Positions 12,101 through 36,836 of a DNA stretch of 64,000 nucleotides are shown here, piece by piece. The notes under the pieces were generated by a model. That model did not search any database. It worked only from the letters and a program-made list of their open reading frames with translations, and was not told the DNA's origin. A program made the translations under genes and the position numbers. This stretch comes from Ciona intestinalis. Its lineage: Eukaryota; Chordata; Ascidiacea; Phlebobranchia; Cionidae. The DNA lies in assembly GCF_000224145.3 (NCBI RefSeq), contig NC_020177.2, positions 501,526-565,525 on the forward strand, given 5' to 3'. Numbering within the stretch: the stretch's first letter is position 1; every line of letters begins with the position of its first letter.

Positions 12101-14926
12101 AAACACATCACAACAACCTAATCAAAATGAAGCCCTTTTGATTGACATTGGAAATAATGAGGGAACTACAAATGGTTAGTGCTAATATAATGCCTGTTTA
12201 TAGGCACCTATCTTTTGGAAAACCAGGGTGTTATTTTGACCATATCCCTTGTTTTTATCTTTAATTGGTGCGTTGTCCCTAGTTTACCTATTACTATGTC
12301 GGTAGTTTACCTATTAGTACACAGATTACTCGTATAGGGTATTATAATTGATTCCAGGGCACACATGTCTACCCTGCATACCCATGTTAGGTGCCTATAT
12401 GCACATTAAACCCTATGATTAAGGATTCTACGTTATCGTGTTTTTCTGCTTCACCAGTTAAAATTTTGATTTTTTTCAACTACAACAGATAGTGGAGGAA
12501 TTCAAACTAGTGAATGTCAGTATTATAAAATAAATGTACATTCTGCATAAACATTAAATCTTTAGCTGTAGCATTTCTTTGCTTTCCCATTAAACCACAC
12601 TAATATTACGTTATATTTTCTCATCTTTGTAGCAAACCCAGTAAATGACACCAACATTTCAACACCAAATCATCAAGATATGAATCATTTTGTCAACACC
12701 AATCCCACTGAGGTAAGTATCGTGTTACAATACACCGTATTGTCAATACTTTTAAACATATATGCTTGGTTTGTTCTCTTTTTGGACCCATTGGGCGTCT
12801 GTTTTACTTTTTTTAAACGTTTTATGTTTATTTTAAATGCTGATATGTTGTGCTTATTTGTAAAGAAATATTATAATTTTATAAAGAAATCTAAATATTA
12901 AAATTTCAAATAATATGATTAAAATGTTACTTTGTTAATTACTGTTGTACTATATGTATTAAAGTTGTGTAATATACTGTTTAAAACTAACATTTAAGTC
13001 TTTTCTAAACAAAATTTCCCAATATTGTGTATATAATATAAAATTTACCTAAAAGGTTGTGAAACACTGGCTTGAAATTATTGTTAATTTGGAATAATTT
13101 AACACTTCCTTATGTTACAGTTCACAAGCTTTTTGGAATATTTGGATTTAAGCAAAGAAGTCGACAGAAAGTAAGTCTGAACGAATAATGTTTGTTTGTT
13201 GTGTTGCTATGCACTACTTATCTCTGTTTATTTAAAGCCACTGTGTTTCAATTTGTCCTTTATTCATCGCTTTGAATTAAGTGTTTTAAACAATAAAGAG
13301 AATACAAAAAATAATCAAAAATATTTGAATTCTTATGGGTCTATATCTTGATTTAAATTGGGTGACACTGTAAAAAACTTAAAATACAGTTACACTGGTT
13401 GTCAAACATGAAAAACCTCATTGATTAGTGTGGTGAATGCAATATACTTTGGCTCTGCTTGTTTGTATAGACACCCAACAGCAGGGTAAAATCTGGGGTG
13501 ACATTGTTAAAATAGAGTTACACTCATAGTTGTCAAACATAGGGAACCTCATTGATTAATGTGGTGAATGCAATATACTTTGGCTCTGTTTGTTTGTATA
13601 GACACCTTACAAGCAGAGTAAAATATGGGGTGACATTGTTAAAATACAGTTACACTCATAGTTGTCAAACATAGGGAACCTCATTGATTAATGTGGTGAA
13701 TGCAATATACTTTGGCTCTGCTTGTTTGTATAGATACCTAACAGCAAGGGTAAAATCCTGGGGTGACATCGTTCAAATACAGTTACACTCATAGTTGTCA
13801 AACATAGGGAACCTCATTGATTAATGTGGTGAATGCAATATACTTTGGGGGTGATTGTTTGTATAGACACCTAACAGCAGGGTGAAACCTGGGGTGACAT
13901 TGTTAAAATACAGTTACACTCATAGTTGTCAAACATAGGGAACCTCATTGATTAATGTGGTGAATGCAATATACTTAAGCTCTGCTTGTTTGTATAGACA
14001 CCTAACAGCAGGGTAAAATCTGGGGTGACATTGTTAAAATACAGTTACACTCATAGTTGTCAAACATAAAAAACCTCATTGATTAGTGTGTTGAATGCAA
14101 TATACTTTGGCTCTGTTTGNNNNNNNNNNNNNNNNNNNNNNNNNNNNNNNNNNNNNNNNNNNNNNNNNNNNNNNNNNNNNNNNNNNNNNNNNNNNNNNNN
14201 NNNNNNNNNNNNNNNNNNNNNNNNNNNNNNNNNNNNNNNNNNNNTATTTCTAATTTGAAATGATGTCGAGTTTTAAATTTGTTCTATCAACCCCATAAGT
14301 ATATACATGGCAACCAGATCAAGCAAATGAATTTATTTCAATCTGAGAAAAATGTTTTTAACTGCGGTGTTTTTCTTGGTTTAAACAACTTGTGTTTTCT
14401 ATTTTACTTGTAACCATTAACTGAGGTTGTTCCAATGTGTTTTACCTTCCTGGCATTTAAGTGCGTTTTTATTGTGAGCTCTTCTGTATTTTGCTTTAAA
14501 CAATTTGTATTTGTAACTGTTTTTTAAATGATTGTTTTTACAAAGTGCCAACTTTTATAATAAATATTTGTAGAAATCAGTTAAATGCAAAGTTTTGTAA
14601 AAAATAAAAATGTGATTTTAAGTAGTAATTTCTACATATTTTAGCTTTTATTTCGGCATGTGAATATTATTTATAAGAGAAGAATTGAAAAATGTTCAGT
14701 AATAATAATGATGGTTTTTTCAAAACAACTACCAAGTTTTTATAAACAGTATTTATGGGGATAACATCTCATTGATATAAAATGTGATTTTAAGTAGTAA
14801 CTTCTGGATGCTAAAGCATTTCTAGATTTTTATCATTGTTCTGTTTATGCGATTAAATGAGAATAAGTACATTGTTTAATTTCCAGATTAAAATGGCGCT
14901 CCAATAAGAAATTAAAATTTGTATAA
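9173..14926 (+). CDS. single-BIR-domain (IAP repeat) protein, nine exons
   Basis: Coding exons: 9173-9176 (ATGG, tentative), 9706-9832, 10078-10178, 11494-11567, 12063-12174, 12489-12509, 12633-12712, 13121-13170, 14887-14926. Phases close and the stop is TAA; 609 nt, 202 residues. Exons 2-3 encode a BIR fold: SLENFPSAP, LAIHGFYFTG, CVVCFSCENSVRNWKLGD, then KKWHKPDCVFF (about residues 9-71). BIR domains are zinc folds of inhibitor-of-apoptosis and chromosomal-passenger proteins. The expected CxxC (C42, C45) and last Cys (C68) are present, but the nearest His (H64) lies 4 residues before C68 instead of 7. The tail (about residues 78-202) is Ser/Thr/Asn-rich with a basic, helical-looking end (FLEYLDLSKEVDRK...). 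No RING, CARD or UBA was seen. Overall shape is survivin-like, but orthology is not claimed. The four-base first exon has a good context (GCGGCCATGG|GTAAGG) but is inferred; an upstream start is possible. A 131-bp satellite array and a gap lie in intron 8. Confidence 0.72.
9205..9320. repeat. AT-rich inverted repeat
   Basis: CCTATATATATATAAAATAT on the left is mirrored by ATATATATTTTATATACAG on the right across about 50 bp, giving a potential hairpin inside the first BIR-gene intron. Confidence 0.5.
9543..9576. repeat. perfect 34-bp hairpin
   Basis: GGGTGTTGGGGTAAT, a TAAT loop, then ATTACCCCAACACCC. The arm GTTGGGGTAAT equals the start of dispersed repeat family E (16.5, 30.7 and 30.8 kb), so this may be two family ends head to head. 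Confidence 0.8.
9871..10019 (+). mobile_element. MITE family D copy
   Basis: About 150 bp. GGCACCAAACCTGGGGTGGC at the left is matched by an inverted right end (TGCCTCCCCTGG...TTTGGTGCC). Middle landmark: TCTGCACTGCATTAATWAGT. This is the type copy for the other D elements listed here. It lies in an intron of the BIR gene. Confidence 0.75.
11285..11345. repeat. repeat family E fragment
   Basis: Short copy with CCCAGACTCTCTGGTCTAT and GTCTCACTGTAGGACCATGG, related to the units at 16.5 and 30.7 kb. Confidence 0.45.
11753..11946. mobile_element. MITE family M copy
   Basis: Full length, from ATAGTAGGGTGGGGGAAGAT to GTCCCATCTTCCACCACAGA, within the intron before BIR-gene exon 5. Confidence 0.85.
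13364..14119 (+). repeat. 131-bp satellite array (copy 1), runs into a gap
   Basis: About six units of roughly 130 bp. Landmarks in order: GACACCTAACAGCAGGGTAA, GGGGTGACATTGTTAAAAT, CATAGTTGTCAAACATAGG, CTCATTGATTAATGTGGTG, ATACTTTGGCTCTGCTTG. The array is cut off by the run of N at 14120, so its true length is unknown. It sits in intron 8 of the BIR gene. Confidence 0.9.
14120..14244. other. assembly gap (125 N)
   Basis: Run of N that interrupts the 131-bp satellite array. Confidence 0.99.
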
Positions 14927-15056
14927 AGATAGGGATGCTAGAAAGCTACAATTTTAAAAACGAAACAACTTTTGAAATGTTGTGTGAAATTGAACGTATG
15001 TACAAATTTTTTTTTTTTGTCTTGACTAATATGTGTTAATTAACATTCTTAATTGT

Positions 15057-15062
15057 AATAAA
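15057..15062 (+). terminator. polyadenylation signal of the BIR gene
   Basis: AATAAA 131 bp after the BIR-gene stop codon; the only clear signal before the CpG-rich block that follows. Confidence 0.6.
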
Positions 15063-15104
15063 ACTTTTCCCATAATTATGAAATGTCTTTAATTTGAGCT
15101 CCTA

Positions 15105-15382
15105 TGAGCGCTTCGCATTAAGCGCTGTTTTATAGGATATCCATGTAACGTGCTTTTCTATTGTGACGTCAACACTGCAACGTATTCGCATCAACGCGAA
15201 AACGGCGACGTGAAATCGCGAAACCGGATTCGGTTGTGGGCGTTTCGGAGGCTGGACTTGACCAAACAAATTGACGTTTTTCTTGGGCAAACTTGTTCGG
15301 AGTATAAGTTGCGTGAAACTGGAATACCGTCTTTTTTGTCGTATGCACCGTCGTGGCGAGTAGCCGCGTACTAGTTGTAAGT
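15105..15382 (+). promoter_or_regulatory. CpG-rich probable promoter and 5' UTR exon of the GFAT gene
   Basis: This block is much richer in CpG than its surroundings and carries a TGACGTCA cAMP-response-like element near 15162. It ends at CTAGTT|GTAAGT, a strong donor. An acceptor TTTTTTACAG at about 16790 lies 59 bp before the GFAT start, so a noncoding first exon spliced over about 1.4 kb is plausible. A 74-codon open frame across it is probably chance. Inference only. Confidence 0.3.
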
Positions 15383-15577
15383 TAACAGAATTAGTTTTGC
15401 GGGTGGTTCTACATACATTAAAACAAAGTATATGCGGAAAAATAAAGTGTAGGTAACGTATTTCTAAACAGCAAAAAAGTTTTTTCCTTCGTTCAGTAAA
15501 AGTTTAAATTTGTTTGTTCGTTATCAATGTATATACGCGCGGATTGGGATTTTAATATTTAGCATTTACGTTATTTT

Positions 15578-15850
15578 TTTATTTACCAGACTGCAGAGTA
15601 TGTCAGGTGCACAAGCGATTTTTTTACAAACTTATGGTGATGGCCGCCATAATTTGTCCTACGCACGCCAATTAATTAAACAATGAACAAAATACGTAAT
15701 AAATTAAAGAGGATTTCCTATTGTGACTTGAAAATGTACATGGTTTGCATGCCAACTTTTGATGATAGCACGCGCGAACGCGAAAAATAACCGTCTTGCA
15801 TGCGCGAGATCTCGTCAGGAAATGCCATACTCTGCAGACTGGTAAATAGC
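15578..15850. mobile_element. inverted-repeat element, about 270 bp
   Basis: TATTTACCAGACTGCAGAGT at the left is mirrored by CTCTGCAGACTGGTAAATA at the right with one mismatch. No coding capacity. The interior is CpG-containing (CACGCGCGAACGCG). Superfamily undetermined because no target-site duplication is clear. Confidence 0.7.
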
Positions 15851-16527
15851 CTATAGCTATACATGTAACATGTATTTTTCCATATAAAATTGGTCATTAT
15901 TTACATTAAAGTCAAGCCAAATTGTTGTTAAGTTATCGTAAATGCATTCTAGTAATGTTTTTCATGGCAGAAAAAATAACTAACTTTTTAACATTTTACA
16001 CAATGGGAGCTAAGAAGACTATAAAATAATTATCAAACAAAACCCTAATTAAAAATAACATTTAATTTGAGGTTACTTTGTTTAGAAAGTCAGAGCAGTA
16101 GTTTAAGTCGTTATTTTTATAAACCATGCAATTAAATGCTTTGTTTGACTTTAAATAAAATTACTTTATATTTGTTATGTAGTAAATCGTGTCTATTTGA
16201 ACAGTAGTATCAACATGGTTTGCATAAGTTACGTACTGTTGTACTAGTGTTAGTGTACCACATATTTAAACTGTTAACTAGAAAATTGATTAGATTTGAT
16301 TTGGCATAATATGTGTTTTATGGCATGTTATTTATTGTGTTTACTATATGGCAAACATCGATTAGTTAAACATATGTTGCTAATTAACAACTTTGTTGCT
16401 AACTTACACCCTCTAGTGCTTGTTTTCTTTGTTTACTAGCACCGCATATTTACCAAATTCATTTTTAGCCATATATCAGGAAAGAGACAGATTTCACCAT
16501 CTGGTGAGGTCTATGCAGTCGTACCAT

Positions 16528-16770
16528 GGGTGTTGGGGTAATGAGCCAACTCTGGTCTAAATCCTAGCTCCCATGACATACCTCACCGCAGGACCTCACT
16601 CATATAGAATATGTATTTATAATTTGCTTTTTTTGGTCCGATTTGACTTATGGAGAGGATTGTACATTAGTATTAATACCTATTCTATGTGAATAAAATC
16701 CCACAGTGAGGTTGTCAGGAGACCTAGGATTTATGCCAGAGTTGGTGGATTACCCTAAGTATTCTTATAC
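16528..16770. repeat. repeat family E, two inverted units
   Basis: A forward unit (GTTGGGGTAATGAGCCAACT ... ACCTCACTCATATAGAAT) is followed about 80 bp later by a reverse unit (CCACAGTGAGGTTGTCAGG ... GCCAGAGTTGG). They form a loose fold-back upstream of the GFAT start. Confidence 0.65.
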
Positions 16771-16848
16771 TGTTTACTTTTTTTACAGACAAGAAAAGAG
16801 TTGTTTTTATTTTCATTTTAAATTAGACTTACTGTGAATCAAGAAACC

Positions 16849-31308
<14,460 letters not shown>

Positions 31309-31974
31309 TCTTGCCTCTCCTCAGCTCATACTTGATGGAAACTCAAAAGTTTAAAAACTTTCTTGGGAAAATTTTATTTTTTTAATAGAAAAACCCAAAA
31401 GAACTAAATATTTAAACATTAAAATAACACTATATATAATTGGATCTTTCCTATTCCTTTCTTGCACTGAACACCAAACTGTGCATAAGTTTTATTCTTT
31501 TTTTATCAAATAATTGTTTATTTAGTATATGGATATTTTAATTAGTAATTTGGCTACAACAGGCCTATTCTGCACTCTGCACTTAATGTTAAAATATAAT
31601 AGTTTAGTTTTGGTTTTTAAACAACGACGTTTGTAATAAGGTTAGTGTTTAATTAAAGCCAACAATTTAAACTGACAAATACTAACTTAAACATAAAGGT
31701 AATAGCCAACTCTGGTCTCCTAGCATACGCTGTAGGACCTCACCCATATAAAATAGAACACGCTATGGTTTGGGGTAAGGGGTCAACTCTGGCCTAAACC
31801 CCCCATGTTCCCTGGTATTTCTCGCAGTATGACCTCACCCATATACACCCCAAATACATTATGTTGTTTAGTTTGAATTGTTGACATTATATTATCTAGG
31901 CACCAAAAAGATAAATTCCAAAGAAACGCAAATTATATTTCCAAAATTTTGATGTTGCTTATTTTGTAGAATAG
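31309..31974. other. GFAT 3' UTR and spacer with family E units
   Basis: An ATTAAA near 31650 could serve as a polyadenylation signal. Two family E units follow at about 31700-31860. No gene was seen. Confidence 0.4.
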
Positions 31975-32152
31975 AACTATGGGGTAAGATGGGATACCGT
32001 TAGCTCCTAAGTCCCATATTTCCTGATCGTGTTTTAAACAATTAACAATTTTTTTTAGAGGCGCTGGGCTAGGGTTATATAATTCTGTAAATATTTTTGG
32101 TTTACTACTAGAAGGGGAAAACACATTCCATCTTACCCCACCCTACTATACC
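31975..32152. mobile_element. MITE family M copy (GTAAGATGG subtype)
   Basis: ACTATGGGGTAAGATGGGAT to CCATCTTACCCCACCCTACT. Confidence 0.8.
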
Positions 32153-32706
32153 TATATTTTGTATTCTACTCATGCAGTTACTGACTACAAGCAGAAAATT
32201 ATTTGCTTTAGTAATTGTAAATGCAGTAAAATATATATTTCTATTTCGCGGTGTTTTAAAAAAGCGGTACAATTGCAATTTCCATTCTGTATTTCAGTTA
32301 CAGAATGCCTTCACATAAACTGCTATTTAATCAGTCTTAACCTAACTAACCAGTTACCTAATTAACATAGCTCTCATAATATATATTATACCCACCAAAA
32401 ATCAACAATTTTTAAGTTCAAAACTTGTCTAACAGTGTACAGATCTTTAGCATATTTTTCTCTATATCGTATTAAACTGTATTATACCAGCTTCAATAGA
32501 CAATGTTACCCTGTATTGGTTTGCTTACGAATATATGTTTCAAGTACGCTTTGTATTTTAAAACACTGGTTTTTCATGCACTTGTATATATTAAAATATA
32601 GACTTTTTTTAAATATACTCGTATAGGTGAAGCTGTTCGTATATTAAATATATTGCCGTTCAAGTTTTGTGTTATAGATATGAGACAACGAGTTACGCCA
32701 GGGATA

Positions 32707-33112
32707 CAGGGGCGTATCATCGACCCCGCGAACCACGCAGCCGCGGGGGGGGGCCACACGAATTAAGGGGCCCACTTAATACCCGATAGAAAATTAACCA
32801 CATAAATTGTTGTTACGTCGCAAAATAAGCTTTGCCGTCGTAACCCAATAACATGACAACGTACGTGGTAATTTAAACATTTAAATAAGTTTGTAGAACG
32901 GGGGGTTTTTACAGTTTTCGCCAATTTTTTTTTTTGTTCAAGCCAAATTTTTTTTTAGAACCCCCCTTTAAACACGTCTATTTGTGCGAATAGTGAGACC
33001 TATATGTAACAGTTTGAGTTGAATTGTTTTACGGGTCACCAGATGTAGTAATAAAGAAGGGGGCCATCACGTACAAGCCTTGTGGGGGCTTCTATATCTT
33101 AAAATGCCACTG
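32707..33112. mobile_element. hAT-like MITE, about 406 bp
   Basis: Left end CAGGGGCGTATCATCGACCC and right end (read inverted) CAGTGGCATTTTAAGATATA share the CAGNGGC start typical of hAT transposons. The flanks CAGGGATA (32699-32706) and CAGGGAAT (33113-33120) look like an imperfect 8-bp target duplication. The interior is GC-rich near the left end and holds no transposase. Confidence 0.65.
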
Positions 33113-33137
33113 CAGGGAATAGTAACATTTTTGTATT

Positions 33138-33215
33138 ACAGTCGTTATAACACGGGTGTTCTGTTTCATACACCTCGTGCCCGCTTACAAGTTACCATGT
33201 ATGTAACTGATTTTT
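33138..33215 (-). mobile_element. SINE tail fragment
   Basis: GTCGTTATAACACGGGTGTT and CATACACCTCGTGCCCGCTT; only the tail is left. Confidence 0.65.
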
Positions 33216-33534
33216 TTGGATTGCTAAAACTTTAAACAATCTGTTAGTGATCACTCATTTCAAGCAATCAAACGAAACTGTGCCATTACACATCGGTTCG
33301 GGTGCCTGTTCTATAAGAAGAATATATTTAGATAATATGTGCTAAAGGTGTCCGCTCTTCCCCACTCTACTTTATAGATATCACGATCTAAAGGTTTGTG
33401 TTTTTACCTAGTTAGTACTGCCAATAGTGATATGCATGGCTAGAAGTTTCACAAATTGCCTTCGCAGTTAAACATGTGATAACTCGGAAGCGTGTAGGAG
33501 GGACATGAAACATAACACCCATGTTCATAGTACT

Positions 33535-33722
33535 TACTTGGGGTAAGATAGAATCCTCACAAAGTCCCATTTTTTCTGATCGTGTATTGAATACCTACCA
33601 ACGCTTTTTTTAGAGTCGTGAGATGTGAGAATACGGTTACATAGTTACGTTGATGTTCTTTGTTTTTGTACCAAATGGGACAAGAAAAGAGAATGAAAAC
33701 ATGTCTCATCTTACCCAGTATT
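33535..33722. mobile_element. MITE family M copy
   Basis: TACTTGGGGTAAGATAGAAT to ATGTCTCATCTTACCCAGTA. A separate right-end fragment (GTGTCCGCTCTTCCCCACTC) lies at about 33350. Confidence 0.65.
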
Positions 33723-34170
33723 TCACGACTGCCGTTGCCCCGCCACGCGAGAATCAGTCTTTCACTCATGCTTATCTCACTATTAATCCACGCAAGTCCA
33801 AGTACGAGCTTTCACACAGAGAAACTGCACACGATTTGTTTAGGCGCGTACAACTGCGACTAACGATGTATGCAAATTTAGACACGCCGTATATTTCCTG
33901 CTTTCTTATTCGGCTTGTCTATATTTTGAGTAATCAGTTCCGCGGGTGTTGTAGTTTAAAGCCAACACCACAGTTTTTTCCTGTATTTCTAGAGTTAGTT
34001 TAGATTGTGGTTAAGTTGTTGTATTTGAAATGGAATCAGGAAACTTTGCATACAGCAAAATATTGGAATATGCAGTGTGTATGCATCTAATGCGTTGTCT
34101 TTGTTTGTTTATACATTTTATTCTAGAGAGTATAACTGCAATCTTTAACCTTTGTTTTGTCGTATCTTGA

Positions 34171-34327
34171 TACTAGTGAAGAATCTCCCCCCCCCCTACC
34201 TTATTTGCAAACTACTAACCACTAACCCCTAGGTTAGAGAGTTAGTCGTTATAGGGGTTAATAGTTAGTGGCTATAGGGGTTGGTGGTTAGCAAATAAGG
34301 TTGGGGGGGAAGATTCTTTACCAGCAC
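34171..34327. repeat. fold-back element with G/C runs (copy 1)
   Basis: TACTAGTGAAGAATC followed by a run of C, then TTATTTGCAAACTACTAACC; the right arm repeats this inverted, ending GATTCTTTACCAGCACC. Short ACTAACCCCTAGGTTAG-type repeats form the loop. The arms contain homopolymer runs of 8 or more G/C. Confidence 0.8.
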
Positions 34328-34354
34328 CGATACCTGTTTTCGAGATAGGGCCTA

Positions 34355-34556
34355 TATGGTGGAATGGGGGAAGATGGGACACCTTATCATTCTATTTTCT
34401 CGTCGTCACATTTAGTAGTTAAAAAGAAAATTTAAAGAATTATAAAACGTATCCTTGCGGCTTTCATAGACCGTTTTTAATTGTTTAAAACACGATCAGG
34501 ATATTTGTACATTATGTGCTTAAGGTGTCTCGTCTTCCTCCCCCCTATTATATAGT
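34355..34556. mobile_element. MITE family M copy
   Basis: ATGGTGGAATGGGGGAAGAT to GTCTTCCTCCCCCCTATTAT, 28 bp from the fold-back element. Confidence 0.8.
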
Positions 34557-34569
34557 TCACGAGAATGTA

Positions 34570-34745
34570 GTAATAATAATAATAACTTTTATTTGTCTCT
34601 TCGATTACAGTAGCGAAGAATTAGAAACGAAAAGACGGATATAGCGACAAAACAACAGTTGTTAAAACACGCTTACAGTTAAAAACATATTTACATTTAG
34701 TTGGAAGAAAATAAGCGTGGTCGCTACACCTAACGGACAAACAAG
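34570..34745. repeat. dispersed repeat F copy
   Basis: TTTGTCTCTTCGATTACAGT, GACGGATATAGCGACAAAAC, ACACGCTTACAGTTAAAAAC and AATAAGCGTGGTCGCTACAC. This is the longest copy of this family in the window. A preceding AAT trinucleotide run is also seen next to a related fragment at about 47880. Confidence 0.55.
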
Positions 34746-35094
34746 CCATTTATTTTAATTAAGTTAACCTTCTAATAGAAACAAAAGTGTGCGTAAAGAC
34801 ACGACCCGTACAATGGGGGGAGTCGGCTTTAAAGAGAATTGACCCAAAGATTGGGCCCTGATGGAAAAACAAAACCCCCAAAAAGAAATTCCACCAATAG
34901 TTTACAGTAAACAGTTTTTTTTTTTTTAGTAACAGCCTGTTATAACATTAGAGGAAATATAAAAACTGCAATATGATTTGACGAGTGTGGTACGCATGCG
35001 TATCATGGCATTAATTTAGTATTAACTATTCTATAGGATGTTTGGCTGGATTTCTTGGTAATGGTTACTTTATGTGGTATATGTCGTAATACAT

Positions 35095-35300
35095 ATAGTA
35101 GTATGAGGTAAGATGGGACACCTTGTTTTAAACAATTAATAACACGGACTGTGTTAGTGAATTATGTGAACAATTAACACCGGTCTATGGGAGTTGTGAG
35201 GATACGGTTTTATAATTCTTGGAATTTTCTTGGTTTAATTTCAAATGGGTTGAGAAAATATAACGAAAAAGTGTCCCATCTTTCCCCAACCCAAACCCAT
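35095..35300. mobile_element. MITE family M copy
   Basis: ATAGTAGTATGAGGTAAGAT to GTCCCATCTTTCCCCAACCC, with a small internal duplication around AACAATTAA. Confidence 0.75.
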
Positions 35301-35540
35301 TTCATATTAAAGATTAGGATAAGCCTATAAAATATTTTAAGTTGTTAGTTGCTTTGTTTTAGTATGTTAAGTTGCGTTATAGCTCGCCCTGCTGGTTGTT
35401 GATTATTTCGCCCTCGTTAAAAAGCCAACGCATAAAATCACATAAATCCTTGTAGTTGGGAAGTTTTATTTTAAGCTGTTTATTTCATAATTTAAATAAC
35501 CTAAGATTCCAACGTCTTATTTGAGAAAGCAACTTCTATA

Positions 35541-35619
35541 CCAGTGAAGAATCCTCCCTAAATGTGACTATTATGCAACAGGTTCTTATAGTTGGGGGAG
35601 AGGATTCTTCACGAGCACG
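35541..35619. repeat. fold-back element, short diverged copy
   Basis: CCAGTGAAGAATCCTCCCT and, inverted, GGGGGAGAGGATTCTTCAC enclose about 40 bp. Related to the copies at 34.2 and 56.7 kb but without the long C run. Confidence 0.65.
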
Positions 35620-36084
35620 AAACATTCAATTTTCATTTGTTTATGTCTGTATATTTAGTTTGTTGCGCAACGTTTAATTAATATATAGCTCTTTAGTTCA
35701 AAAAAGTGGATTTTAATTTGAAAAGCTAATAATTTCTTATGTGAACTTTTATCATCTAATCTGTGTTCAAAACAGCAACGCTTTTTAACTGGTACTCTTC
35801 TCTCTTATTCATAGAATAATTGAAACTTTCGTTTTGCTGTCGGTTCCCTTTTCTTTTTAGGCTTTTTTTTTCGAATAATTTCATAAAAAATGCTATATTA
35901 TTATGCTATACCATATTACTTTGTACGTAACAATTAAAAGTTATGTATCCACTTTACAGGCTTAGGGTTATTTAAATTATGAATATACCCTATGGGGGTC
36001 AAGTACAATATATTTGCTTTATATGGATTTGGTTTGTGGAATTAACCAAACAAGTACAAGTAAGTGTACTGCATTTCTCCAGCC

Positions 36085-36240
36085 TAGTGGTTGCTTATGG
36101 GTTGTCTAAATTGTTAAACATTATGTATATTAAGAATTTACATTGATGGTAACTTGTTAACGTGCACAAGGTGTATGAAACAGAACATGTGTTGTATTGA
36201 CTGTCAATGCCCGCCATAAGAGGATAAAACAAGTTTCATT
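36085..36240 (+). mobile_element. SINE body and tail
   Basis: AGCCTAGTGGTTGCTTATGG, then AACGTGCACAAGGTGTATG and AAACAGAACATGTGTTGTAT. No head. Confidence 0.6.
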
Positions 36241-36334
36241 TATTCGTTTTATTTTTGTATATTATATATAATTGTAACTTACCTTGAAGATTAAACATTA
36301 TAGAGGTTATTGGCGAATGTAACTCACATGGTCG

Positions 36335-36495
36335 GGCAACAACAGTCGTTATAACACAGGTGTTCTGTTTCATACACCTCGTGCCCGCTTACAAGTAACC
36401 ACCTATGTAACTTTGTTGGTTGCTATCAAGAGATTTTATTCACAAATTAAACAATTCATAAGGGACAACTGAGTTGGAGCAATTGTTGGTATTTG
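36335..36495 (-). mobile_element. SINE tail and body, reverse orientation
   Basis: GCAACAACAGTCGTTATAAC and ACACCTCGTGCCCGCTTACA, then GGACAACTGAGTTGGAGCAA. It faces the copy about 100 bp upstream. Confidence 0.65.
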
Positions 36496-36836
36496 TCATG
36501 TACAAATTTACATACGCCTATAAAGGTGATTGTATAACTGTTTTAAACAGAACTGTATGCAATACAAAGTTTAGTATATCTATATTGATATATAGTGCCT
36601 TATATAATGGGTATAAAGTCCGTGTTTATTTAACTTTTTTTAGGGAATTTATGTTCCATTGACCTGTCAGTTGATTATAAATGAAAGGAAGTGACTTCAT
36701 TAATTATCTTATCTGTTGGTTTGACGCTTATTTCCAGTAAAATCTACTGCTAGCACATAGTGTAGTAGTTCGAGTAAACTTGCGAATAAAAGTTGGTTTT
36801 TGAATTGTAATTGAAATGCTTTGTGATGCTTTGCAG

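Noticed and set aside
15102-15374. Overlapping 62- and 74-codon frames on both strands
   Set aside because: CpG-rich DNA has few stop codons; a noncoding 5' exon explains the block better.
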